From: Actinacidiphila alni
Lineage (GTDB): Bacteria > Actinomycetota > Actinomycetes > Streptomycetales > Streptomycetaceae
DNA length: 64,000 bases
Assembly: GCF_900112845.1 (NCBI RefSeq)
Contig: NZ_FONG01000014.1
Coordinates: 124,001 to 188,000, forward strand
Direction: 5' to 3'
Position numbers and translations under genes: made by a program. This document shows positions 57,297 to 64,000 of this stretch, piece after piece (position 1 is the first letter of the stretch; the number at the start of each line of letters is the position of its first letter). Below the pieces are notes generated by a model that was not told the DNA's origin, searched no databases, and saw only the letters and a list, made by a program, of their open reading frames with translations.

Positions 57297-58541
57297 CTAA
57301 ACCTTTCCGGTTTCTACCGTTTCGTCCTGGTTCGGTCCGGCGGTCGTTCCGGTGACCGGCGCATTGTGCGACGCCTCGCCCGGGGCGAGGGTGCCCGCGG
57401 CCACGCTCGCGATGACGCAGAAGGCGATCGGCAGGACGAAGGCGGCGTTCAGCGGCATGAAGTGGGTCAGCGGGCCGATCACCGCGGGGCCCGCGAGCAT
57501 GCCGAGGTAGCCGAGGCCCGCCACCCGCGAGACGTTCGCGCCGGCCGCCGACCGGTCCGCGTGCCCCGCGGCGCTGAAGAGCTGCGGGACACAGCCGGAC
57601 AGGCCGATCCCGAAGACCGTCCAGCCGGCCAGCGCGAGCGGCACCACATGCGTCAGCGAGGCCGTGGCCAGGCCGACGGCGGCGATCGCCGAGCCGTAGC
57701 GGAGCACCGCGACCGTGCCGATACGGGCGGCGACCGGGTCGGTCACGAAGCGTCCTACGGTCATCGCCGTCGCGAAGGCGCCGTAGGCGAGGGCGGCGGT
57801 GGCGGCCGGGGCGTCCAGCACGTCCTTGAGGTGCAGCACGCTCCAGTCGTTCGCGACGCCCTCGCTGAGCATCAGCATCAGGGCGAGCGCGGCCAGCACC
57901 CAGATCCGGCGCGGCGTCCTCGGCCTGCGCTTCGCACCCGGGTCCAGGGCGCCGGCCGGTGCGGCGTCGTCCTCGTGCGGGGGCTCGGTGGGCAGCAGCG
58001 CGGGCGTGGCCAGCAGCGACGCGGCGATGGCGACGACCGCCGCCGCGCCCAGCGTGACCACCGGGCTCCAGCCGAGCTTGAGGGTGAGCGCGCCGAGCAG
58101 CGAGGCGACGACACCGCCGACGGAGAAGACGGCGTGGAACGCCGACATGATCGGCCGCCCGTAACCGCGCTCGACCTGGACGGCGTGCGTGTTCATGCTG
58201 ACGTCCAGGCAGCCGTTGCCGAAGCCCAGCACGAGCAGGGCCGCGCCCAGCGCCCACGGGTTGGTCGCCAGGCCCGGCAGCACCACGGCCGCCGAGCACA
58301 GCACGGCACTGGCCGGTACGACCTTGCGCGCGCCGATACGGTCCGACAGCGGGCCCGCGAGCTGCATACCGGCGAAACCGCCGCCGCCGAGCAGCAGGAG
58401 CAGCCAGCCCAGCACCGCGTGGCTGATGCCGACACGGTGCTCCACGGCCGGGATGTGCACGATCCACATGCCCAGGACGAAGCCGTTCAGGGCGAAGAAG
58501 CCGAAGGTGGCCAGCCGGCCGGCGCGCAGGGATCTCTCCAT
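57297..58541 (-). CDS. MFS transporter (YbjJ/fucose-permease-like)
   Basis: The 414-residue protein has 12 helices: a first helix FGFFALNGFVLGMWIVHIPA and GPLSDRIGARKVVPAS as motif A. The LDVSMNTHAVQVERGYGRPI sequence after helix 4 is typical of the FHS-like YbjJ group. The substrate is unknown; sugars or metabolites are typical. It is divergent from a DeoR regulator gene, which probably controls it. About 95 bases separate it from the ATPase gene downstream on the same strand. Confidence 0.9.
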   Translation of the reverse strand: MERSLRAGRLATFGFFALNGFVLGMWIVHIPAVEHRVGISHAVLGWLLLLLGGGGFAGMQLAGPLSDRIGARKVVPASAVLCSAAVVLPGLATNPWALGAALLVLGFGNGCLDVSMNTHAVQVERGYGRPIMSAFHAVFSVGGVVASLLGALTLKLGWSPVVTLGAAAVVAIAASLLATPALLPTEPPHEDDAAPAGALDPGAKRRPRTPRRIWVLAALALMLMLSEGVANDWSVLHLKDVLDAPAATAALAYGAFATAMTVGRFVTDPVAARIGTVAVLRYGSAIAAVGLATASLTHVVPLALAGWTVFGIGLSGCVPQLFSAAGHADRSAAGANVSRVAGLGYLGMLAGPAVIGPLTHFMPLNAAFVLPIAFCVIASVAAGTLAPGEASHNAPVTGTTAGPNQDETVETGKV

Positions 58542-58556
58542 ACCGCGAACGTAACG

Positions 58557-58571
58557 AACAGATTCTCTGTT
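58557..58571. promoter_or_regulatory. Palindrome between divergent MFS and DeoR genes
   Basis: AACAGA-TTC-TCTGTT (6-bp arms) lies in an AT-rich 72-base spacer with TTTGTAAAGTTGCAATAC nearby. It is a candidate DeoR operator for both genes. Confidence 0.5.
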
Positions 58572-58613
58572 TGTAAAGTTGCAATACGAACATTGCGGGT
58601 GTTCGATGACGGT

Positions 58614-59390
58614 ATGACGAGCACGATGTCCGGGCCCGCGGCCGAGCGGCTGCGGAAGATCGCCGAGGCCGTACGGGAGGCCGGGCGGCTCAGCGTCGCC
58701 GAGCTGGCCGAGCTGACCGAGACCTCCGAGATGACGATCCGGCGTGATCTTGAAGTGCTTGCCGAGCAGGGCGTCATCGAGCGGTACCGCGGCGGGGCCC
58801 GCAGCCTGCTGCTGCGCGGCGAGGAGCCGCCGTTCGCGCTGCGCGCGCAGGACGGGACCGAGGCGAAGCGGCGGATCGCCGCGGCGGTTTCCGCTCTCCT
58901 CGCCGACGGGGAGTCCGTCGTCCTGGACAGCGGGACCACCTGCCTGGAGGTCGCCCGCGCCGTCGAGCACCGGCGGCTCACCGTCATGCCGCTCTCGCTG
59001 CACGCCGCGAATTCCCTCGCCGGGGCGGCGGAGGTACGGCTGCTGCTGCCCGGGGGCGAGCCGCGGCCCGGCGAGCTGGCCCTCACCGGGCCGCTCACCG
59101 AGGCTTCTCTCGCCTCGCTGCGGTTCGACACGGCTGTCATCGGGTGCTGTGGCCTGACCTCGGCCGACGGTCTCACGGCGTATGACCTGGCCGACGCCGC
59201 CGTCAAGCGGGCCGCCGTCCGGGCCGCCCGGCGGGTCGTCGCCGTCGCCGACGCCGCCAAATTCTCGCGCACCGCCCTGGCTTTTGTGGCCGCCGCCGGC
59301 TCGCTCGACGTCATCGTCACCGACGGGTCGGCTCCCGCCGAGGAGATCGCCGCTTTTCGCTCCGCGGGAGTGACGGTAACCACCGTCTGA
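58614..59390 (+). CDS. DeoR family transcriptional regulator
   Basis: The 258-residue protein has a DeoR helix-turn-helix (about 10-62; LSVAELAELTETSEMTIRRD) and a DeoRC sugar-phosphate sensor domain (about 80-235) with LDSGTTCLEVARAV and VADAAKFSRTALAFVA. Such regulators usually respond to phosphorylated sugars and repress nearby carbohydrate genes. The divergent MFS transporter is the likely target. A start a few codons upstream is possible, but there is no ribosome site. Confidence 0.93.
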   Translation: MTSTMSGPAAERLRKIAEAVREAGRLSVAELAELTETSEMTIRRDLEVLAEQGVIERYRGGARSLLLRGEEPPFALRAQDGTEAKRRIAAAVSALLADGESVVLDSGTTCLEVARAVEHRRLTVMPLSLHAANSLAGAAEVRLLLPGGEPRPGELALTGPLTEASLASLRFDTAVIGCCGLTSADGLTAYDLADAAVKRAAVRAARRVVAVADAAKFSRTALAFVAAAGSLDVIVTDGSAPAEEIAAFRSAGVTVTTV

Positions 59391-59478
59391 CGGTGCCCCT
59401 CCTCCCGCGGAGGGCGGTGCCTTCTCGCCTGGCGGCGAGCGAGGTCTTTTTCTGCGCTGGCGGAGGACGGTCACCCTC

Positions 59479-59609
59479 AGGGGCGCGGGGAACTGCGCGC
59501 CCAGCCCGCGCGGGCCTTCGGACAAAAAGCCGCCCCCAGCGGGGCAGACGCTGTTGTTTTGCGACCACCGGCCCGGTGGTGGGTTGCTCGCGCAGTTCCC
59601 CGCGCCCCT
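59479..59609. repeat. Palindromic intergenic repeat, copy 2 (intact)
   Basis: The 131-bp element has perfect 21-bp terminal inverted repeats beginning AGGGGCGCGGGGAACTGCGC. On the minus strand its centre carries CTGCCCCGCTGGGGGCGG followed by CTTTTTG, terminator-like. It sits between the convergent DeoR and UDP-glucose dehydrogenase genes. Similarity to copy 1 extends outward through CTCCG-AGGAGGGG at one end. The 59391-59670 gap holds no gene. Confidence 0.9.
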
Positions 59610-59670
59610 AAAGGGGCACCCTCCCTCCGTAGGAGGGGGCCGCACTCCGCGGGGGGACCGGACTCCGGAG

Positions 59671-61041
59671 TCAGGGGCGGCCCAGGGCGCGGTAGTCCCA
59701 GCCGGCCGTTCTCCATTGGACGGAGTCCAAGGCGTGGCGGCCGTCGACGATACGGCGGTGGGCGACGACGTCACCCATGACGTGGGGATCGATCTCACGG
59801 AACTGAGCCCACTCGGTGAGCAGGACAACGACGTCGGAGCCCGCGGCAGCGGCCAAAGCATCGGTGGCGTAGGTGAGTTCGGGGTACGCGCGGCGCGCGT
59901 TGGGCACGGCGGCGGGGTCCACGACAGTGACGACAGCCCCGGCGGCGTGCAGGGTGCGGGCGACATCGAGCGCGGGCGCGTCCCGGATGTCGTCGGAGTT
60001 GGGCTTGAAGGCGGCGCCGAGCGCCGTGATCCGGCGCCCGGCGAGCGCGCCGCCGGCGAGCTCGCGGACGAGGTCGACGGTGCGGGCGCGCCGCCGCTGG
60101 TTGATGCCGTCGACCTCGCGGAGGAAGGCGACGGCCTGCCCGACGCCGAGTTCCTCGGCGCGGTGGGTGAAGGCACGGATGTCCTTGGGCAGGCAGCCGC
60201 CGCCGAAGCCGAGCCCGGGCTTGAGGAAGCGCCCGCCGATCCGGTCGTCGTAGGAGAGGGCGGTGGCGAGCCCGGTGACATCGGCACCGGTCGCCTCGCA
60301 GACCTCGGCCATCGCGTTGATGTACGAGATCTTCGTGGCGAGGAAGGAGTTGGCGGCGACCTTGACCAGTTCGGCGGTCGGCAGGTCGGTGACGACGACG
60401 GGCGTGCCCTGGGCGATGACGGGCGCGAAGGCGGCGCGCAGCCGCTCCTCGGCCCAGGCCGAGGTGGTGCCGAAGACGAGCCGGTCGGGGCGGAGGGTGT
60501 CGTCCACGGCGTAGCCCTCGCGCAGGAACTCGGGGTTCCAGGCGAGTTGGGCGTCGGCGCCGGCGGGCGCGGTCTTGTGGAGGAGTTCGGTGAGCCGGGC
60601 CGCGGTGCCCACCGGCACGGTGGACTTGCCGACGACGAGCGCGGGTCCGCGTATGTGCCGGGCGAGTTCGGTGACGGCGGCGTCCACATAGGTGAGGTCG
60701 GCGGCGTACGACCCCTTCTGCTGCGGGGTGCCGACGCAGATGAAGTGGACGTCGCCGAACGCGCCGGCCTCGGCGAAGCTCGTGGTGAAGCGCAGTCGGC
60801 CGGAGTCCAGGGCCTTGGCGAGGAGTTCGGGCAGTCCCGGCTCGAAGAAGGGCACTTCGCCGGAGGCGAGCCGCTCGATCTTGTCGGGGTCGACGTCCAC
60901 GCCGAGGACGTCGTAGCCGAGGACGGCCATGCAGATGGCGTGGGTGGCACCGAGATAGCCGGTGCCGATGACGGTGAGCCGGGGCGCGGGACCGGTCTCG
61001 TTCCCGGGCCCGTTCTCGGTGGCGGTCGCAGAAATGGTCAT
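59671..61041 (-). CDS. ugd: UDP-glucose/GDP-mannose dehydrogenase
   Basis: The 456-residue protein has the NAD loop GTGYLG (26-31), VGKSTVPVGT, a WNPEFLREGYA segment and the catalytic Cys283 in GLGFGGGCLPKD. The C-terminal domain has LGAAFKPNSDDIRDAPALDV. It should oxidise UDP-glucose (or GDP-mannose) to the uronic acid, a building block for surface polysaccharide. It follows two parallel beta-helix genes on the same strand, which suggests a uronate-polymer operon. The substrate choice is not fixed by sequence. Confidence 0.93.
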   Translation of the reverse strand: MTISATATENGPGNETGPAPRLTVIGTGYLGATHAICMAVLGYDVLGVDVDPDKIERLASGEVPFFEPGLPELLAKALDSGRLRFTTSFAEAGAFGDVHFICVGTPQQKGSYAADLTYVDAAVTELARHIRGPALVVGKSTVPVGTAARLTELLHKTAPAGADAQLAWNPEFLREGYAVDDTLRPDRLVFGTTSAWAEERLRAAFAPVIAQGTPVVVTDLPTAELVKVAANSFLATKISYINAMAEVCEATGADVTGLATALSYDDRIGGRFLKPGLGFGGGCLPKDIRAFTHRAEELGVGQAVAFLREVDGINQRRRARTVDLVRELAGGALAGRRITALGAAFKPNSDDIRDAPALDVARTLHAAGAVVTVVDPAAVPNARRAYPELTYATDALAAAAGSDVVVLLTEWAQFREIDPHVMGDVVAHRRIVDGRHALDSVQWRTAGWDYRALGRP

Positions 61042-61110
61042 GCTGGTCTCCGGAGAAGTCGCACACGTGTGGTGGGAAATGGCCTCGACAGGCGTGACAG
61101 GGAACGGGGT

Positions 61111-62271
61111 TCAGGACGCGCAGGCCACGTTGGCCAGGCCCTTCGCCGCGTCGGACACCTTGTTGTCGCAGGCCACGGTGTTGCCGTCGGAGGTGAGGTG
61201 GAAGCCCCAGCCGGGCCCGTCCACCCGGGCGACATTGCCCTTGAAGGTGTTGCCGGTGCCCCAGCCCTTGAGGATCTCGTGGGTCTGGAAGCCGTCCTCC
61301 GTGGAGTGGGTGCCGGTGTTGTTCTCGATCAGCCAGCCGTTGCCCTTGACGTCCACCCAGGAGTCGTTGTTGGAGCCGCTGAGCCGGGCGCCGTCGAAGG
61401 TGTTGCCGCTGAGGACACCGCCGGTGGTGCCCTCCTTGATGTCCACGGCCTCGGCGGTGGTGGCGCTGATCCGGTTGCCGATCACCGCGTTGCGGTCGCT
61501 CGCGTCGGGCTCGCAGTCGCTGTTGGTGCACCAGTTGGACTTGGCGGAGCCGATGTAGACGCCCTCGCCGAATTTGTCCCGACGCCGACCGGTGTCGCTG
61601 ATGGTGTTGTCGCGTACGACGTTGTCGGAGCTGAAGTCCCGCAGGTGGATGGCCTCGTCACCGATGTGACGGACTGTCAGTCCCTGGATGACGGAGCCGC
61701 GCACCTTGTCGGCGACCACGCCCTTCTGCCCGTTGGTCACGGTGAAGCCGACCAGCCGCCAGTAGCTGGCGCCGTCCAGGTGGAAGCCGTAACCGCCCTT
61801 GATGCCGCCCGCGTCGAGCACCGCGCCGGGGCCGCCGCACAGGAACACCGGCCGGTCCGCGGTGCCGGGGGTCTTCGCGGTGAAACGGCCGTCGTAGGTG
61901 CCGTCGGCCAGCTTGATGCTGGTGCCGGGCGCGGCCCGCGCGAGCGCGGACTTCAGCGAGGCGGCGTCGCCGACCGTCACCGTCGCGGCGGGGCAGTCGA
62001 CGCGCGCGGAGGAGACCGGCGGCACCGCCGTACCGGTGGGGTCGGCGGATTCCGTCGCGGTGGACGAGGGCGAGGGCGGCCGCGGGACCGAACTCGCCGC
62101 GCCCGCCGTCTCCTTGTCCTTGCCGTGGTGGTGCCCGGCCCCCTTGGAGCCGTGGTCGGAACCCCCGCCGCCGCAGCCCGCGAGCGCGCCCGCGAGGAGG
62201 ACGGCCGCGACGAGCGAGGTGCCCGCGTACGTACTCCGGGATGTCCTCCGGGCCGTCATTCGGTTCGTCAT
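61111..62271 (-). CDS. Parallel beta-helix lipoprotein (polysaccharide lyase/epimerase-like)
   Basis: The 386-residue lipoprotein has a lipobox LAGALAGC with Cys33, a His/Lys/Gly-rich spacer, then a right-handed parallel beta-helix region (about 100-370). Repeats of about 25 residues end in N/D turns: VVRDNTISDTGRR, AVIGNRISATTAEAVDIKEG and WLIENNTGTHSTEDGFQTHE. Several cysteines (six in the mature part) may pin the coils. This fold occurs in alginate epimerases and lyases. The start overlaps the stop of the upstream beta-helix gene (ATGA). Confidence 0.88.
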   Translation of the reverse strand: MTNRMTARRTSRSTYAGTSLVAAVLLAGALAGCGGGGSDHGSKGAGHHHGKDKETAGAASSVPRPPSPSSTATESADPTGTAVPPVSSARVDCPAATVTVGDAASLKSALARAAPGTSIKLADGTYDGRFTAKTPGTADRPVFLCGGPGAVLDAGGIKGGYGFHLDGASYWRLVGFTVTNGQKGVVADKVRGSVIQGLTVRHIGDEAIHLRDFSSDNVVRDNTISDTGRRRDKFGEGVYIGSAKSNWCTNSDCEPDASDRNAVIGNRISATTAEAVDIKEGTTGGVLSGNTFDGARLSGSNNDSWVDVKGNGWLIENNTGTHSTEDGFQTHEILKGWGTGNTFKGNVARVDGPGWGFHLTSDGNTVACDNKVSDAAKGLANVACAS

Positions 62272-64000
62272 TCGGTCATCACCGGCACCCGGTGCCGCCC
62301 GTTGCCCGTCGCCGACGGCGCGGTGACCTCGTGGGCCGCGCCCGCCAGCGGCGCCTTGTCGGCGTAGGGGTGGGTGCCGAGCACCCGGTTGCCGCGGCGG
62401 CTGCTGCGCCGGGCGCCGAGCAGCGCGGAGAACAGGATGATCAGCAGAAGCGTCGTCCACAGCAGCGTCATCGGGCTGGCGTAGTGCCGGAATTTGATCC
62501 AGAAGGCGCTGGTGTCGTGCCAGGCGAAGGTCTGGTTCTTCTTGATCGTGGTGCGGCCGTGCGCCCGGCTGGTGTCCACCGCGCTCGGGCCGACGCCCGC
62601 CACCACGTTGTACGACACCGTGGACTTGGCGATGTCGCCGACGAGCGAGATGCCGTGGTCGGTGACGTCCTGGACGGTGTTGCCGCGCACCTCGGCCTGC
62701 GAGTCGCGGACGTAGATGCCGGTGTCGGCGCCCTCCACGACATTGCCGGTCACGGTCGCGTCCGAGACGCCGTCGCGGACCGAAATCCCCTGCCGCTTCT
62801 GGCCGGTGAGGTGATTGCCGGTGATCGAGACCTTCGTCGCGTCGGTGCGGGCGACGATGCCCATGTCGCCGCCGTCGACCTGGTTGTTCTGCACGCCGAC
62901 GTCGGCGCCGCCGTAGATCTCGATGCCGTAGCGGCCGTTGCCCTTGGCGGTGCTGTCGGAGACCGAGTTGGAGCCGTAGCTGCTGATCGGCTCACCGGAC
63001 GCGGACGGTCCGGAGGCGAGCGGACGGCCGCTGAGCGTGAAGCCGTTGCCGCCGTTGTCCAGGGACGTGGAGCCGGTGACGCGGACCTGTTCCGTGGCGC
63101 GGGAGAGCACGAAGCCGTCACCGCCGTTGTCCCGCGAGACCGTACGGTCGAGCACCGCGTTGGTGACGCCGCGGTGCATCACGACGCCGTCCTCGATGCT
63201 GTCGTGCACCTGGGTCTTGCTGACGTTGACGCCGTTGGCGCCGGAGACGAACAACCCGTACAGATTCCCGGAGATGGTGGAGTCGCTGATCTCGGCGGAC
63301 ACGTAGGACAGCGTAGGCACCGAGAAGCGGCTGTCGGGCGTGGTGAGCGGGCCCGCGGGTTCGGCGATGACGCCACCGCTGGACGGCGAGGTCGCGTCGG
63401 CGCCGGACGGCGAGGTCGCGGCGGCGTCCGGGCCCTCGATGTTGCTGGTGTCGGGCCGGTCGGTGCCGGTGAGGCTGAGGCCGCCGGTCCGCCCGCTCCA
63501 GAAACCGAGGTCGGACACCTGCGCGTACGTCATCGAGAACTGCCCGCCGACCGCCCGGATGTACGCGCGGCCGTCGCGTACGTCGGTGTCGGTCCTGTTG
63601 GTGCGGGTGTCCAGGCTGCTGATCCGCATCGGCGCCTGCGGGGTGCCGGCCAGCGTCAGCCGGCCGCCGAAGGACACGATCGACACAAATCCCTTGTTGT
63701 TGCTGGCCATTCGGAGGGTGAGGCCGCCGGGGCTGGACAGATTGAGCTTGGCGCCGGCGTCCACGTAGATGTTCTCGGTCAGCAGGTACGAGCCGTCGTG
63801 CTTGCGGACGAAGGTCTGCGGCGCCAGCTTGATCAGGTCGGCGACGCCGTACGGCTTGCTGCGCTGGGTCAGCACGAGCGTGTAGCCGCTGCCGGTGTCC
63901 AGGCGGTACGGCTCGGTCCAGCGCTTGCCCTTGAGGGCGGCGACGGAGGCGACCGCGCGGACCTGGTCGAGCCGGTGGTCCTCGGCGGCGACCAGTGCCG
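62268..64000 (-). CDS. Membrane-anchored parallel beta-helix protein (5' end beyond window)
   Basis: The reading frame is open to the right edge of the window, so the start lies outside. An internal GTG at 63875 is not the true start. The visible 577 residues are mostly right-handed beta-helix coils (SDSTISGNLYGLFVSGANGV, ARTDATKVSITGNHLTGQ), then one transmembrane helix near the C-terminus (SPMTLLWTTLLLIILFSALL) and a basic tail. It probably acts outside the membrane on a uronate polymer. It shares its operon with the lipoprotein beta-helix and the dehydrogenase. Confidence 0.88.
   Translation of the reverse strand, partial: ALVAAEDHRLDQVRAVASVAALKGKRWTEPYRLDTGSGYTLVLTQRSKPYGVADLIKLAPQTFVRKHDGSYLLTENIYVDAGAKLNLSSPGGLTLRMASNNKGFVSIVSFGGRLTLAGTPQAPMRISSLDTRTNRTDTDVRDGRAYIRAVGGQFSMTYAQVSDLGFWSGRTGGLSLTGTDRPDTSNIEGPDAAATSPSGADATSPSSGGVIAEPAGPLTTPDSRFSVPTLSYVSAEISDSTISGNLYGLFVSGANGVNVSKTQVHDSIEDGVVMHRGVTNAVLDRTVSRDNGGDGFVLSRATEQVRVTGSTSLDNGGNGFTLSGRPLASGPSASGEPISSYGSNSVSDSTAKGNGRYGIEIYGGADVGVQNNQVDGGDMGIVARTDATKVSITGNHLTGQKRQGISVRDGVSDATVTGNVVEGADTGIYVRDSQAEVRGNTVQDVTDHGISLVGDIAKSTVSYNVVAGVGPSAVDTSRAHGRTTIKKNQTFAWHDTSAFWIKFRHYASPMTLLWTTLLLIILFSALLGARRSSRRGNRVLGTHPYADKAPLAGAAHEVTAPSATGNGRHRVPVMTE

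Noticed and set aside
57297..60950. Single long minus-strand frame joining MFS, antisense of DeoR, the repeat and antisense of the dehydrogenase
   Set aside because: Only the MFS part (from the ATG at 58541) encodes a recognisable protein; the rest is a Pro/Ser/Arg-rich shadow.
1..64000. tRNA, rRNA, riboswitch, IS or phage genes
   Set aside because: No stretch showed a cloverleaf with conserved T-loop, no rRNA-like segment, no transposase or integrase motif. A covariance-model search would be decisive.

Overview
The window is high-GC actinobacterial DNA, most likely from Streptomyces or a close relative. The signs are strong G/C bias at third codon positions, many GTG starts, and families typical of that group: an AfsR/SARP regulator, a LAL regulator, an XRE/DUF397 pair, an SPW protein, a SigE-type sigma factor and DHA2 efflux. 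The content is accessory-rich: about a dozen regulators sit beside the genes they probably control. I saw no rRNA, tRNA, CRISPR array, transposase or phage gene.

Layout. 1-6.4 kb: a yceI gene divergent from a MarR gene, an exported protein, a PucR regulator, tatA, a SigE-type sigma factor with a downstream membrane protein, and a GtrA protein. 6.0 kb: one copy of a palindromic intergenic repeat whose second copy lies inverted at 59.5 kb. 6.4-22.4 kb: AfsR-like regulator, dienelactone hydrolase divergent from a MarR/efflux pair, a secreted Cys-rich protein, a two-component system, a MarR/MFS divergent pair, a RibD-like reductase, a TetR gene and two short-chain dehydrogenases. 22.5-27.2 kb: a three-gene operon of an EACC1-like protein, a caspase-like protease fused to a membrane anchor, a substrate-binding-like region and a VWA domain, and a solute-binding lipoprotein with no permease. 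27.3-34.7 kb: secreted hydrolase, oxidoreductases, GNAT, CYTH protein and two TetR/target pairs with clear operators. 34.7-38.6 kb: a lower-GC block with a secreted protein and an ABC exporter operon. 38.6-40.4 kb: an anti-sigma-like ATPase divergent from an XRE/DUF397 pair, with strong palindromes between them. 41.4-49.7 kb: a large LAL regulator divergent from a 25-codon peptide gene, a hairpin, a PqqD-like/M50-like membrane metalloprotease, a TPR protein and a flavin reductase. 50.3-54 kb: an ABC exporter with its own two-component system behind an 18-bp palindrome. 54-64 kb: a glycine-betaine-type importer, MFS transporter, DeoR regulator, UDP-glucose-type dehydrogenase and two parallel beta-helix proteins, the last cut by the window edge.

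Two loci stand out. The first is the EACC1/caspase/VWA/binding-protein operon, which reads as a conflict (self-destruct) system with extracytoplasmic sensing. The second is the 25-residue peptide with its metalloprotease, TPR protein and flavin reductase, which reads as an unassigned modified-peptide or peptide-signal system. Both functions are inferred from domain content and gene order; no similarity search was run.
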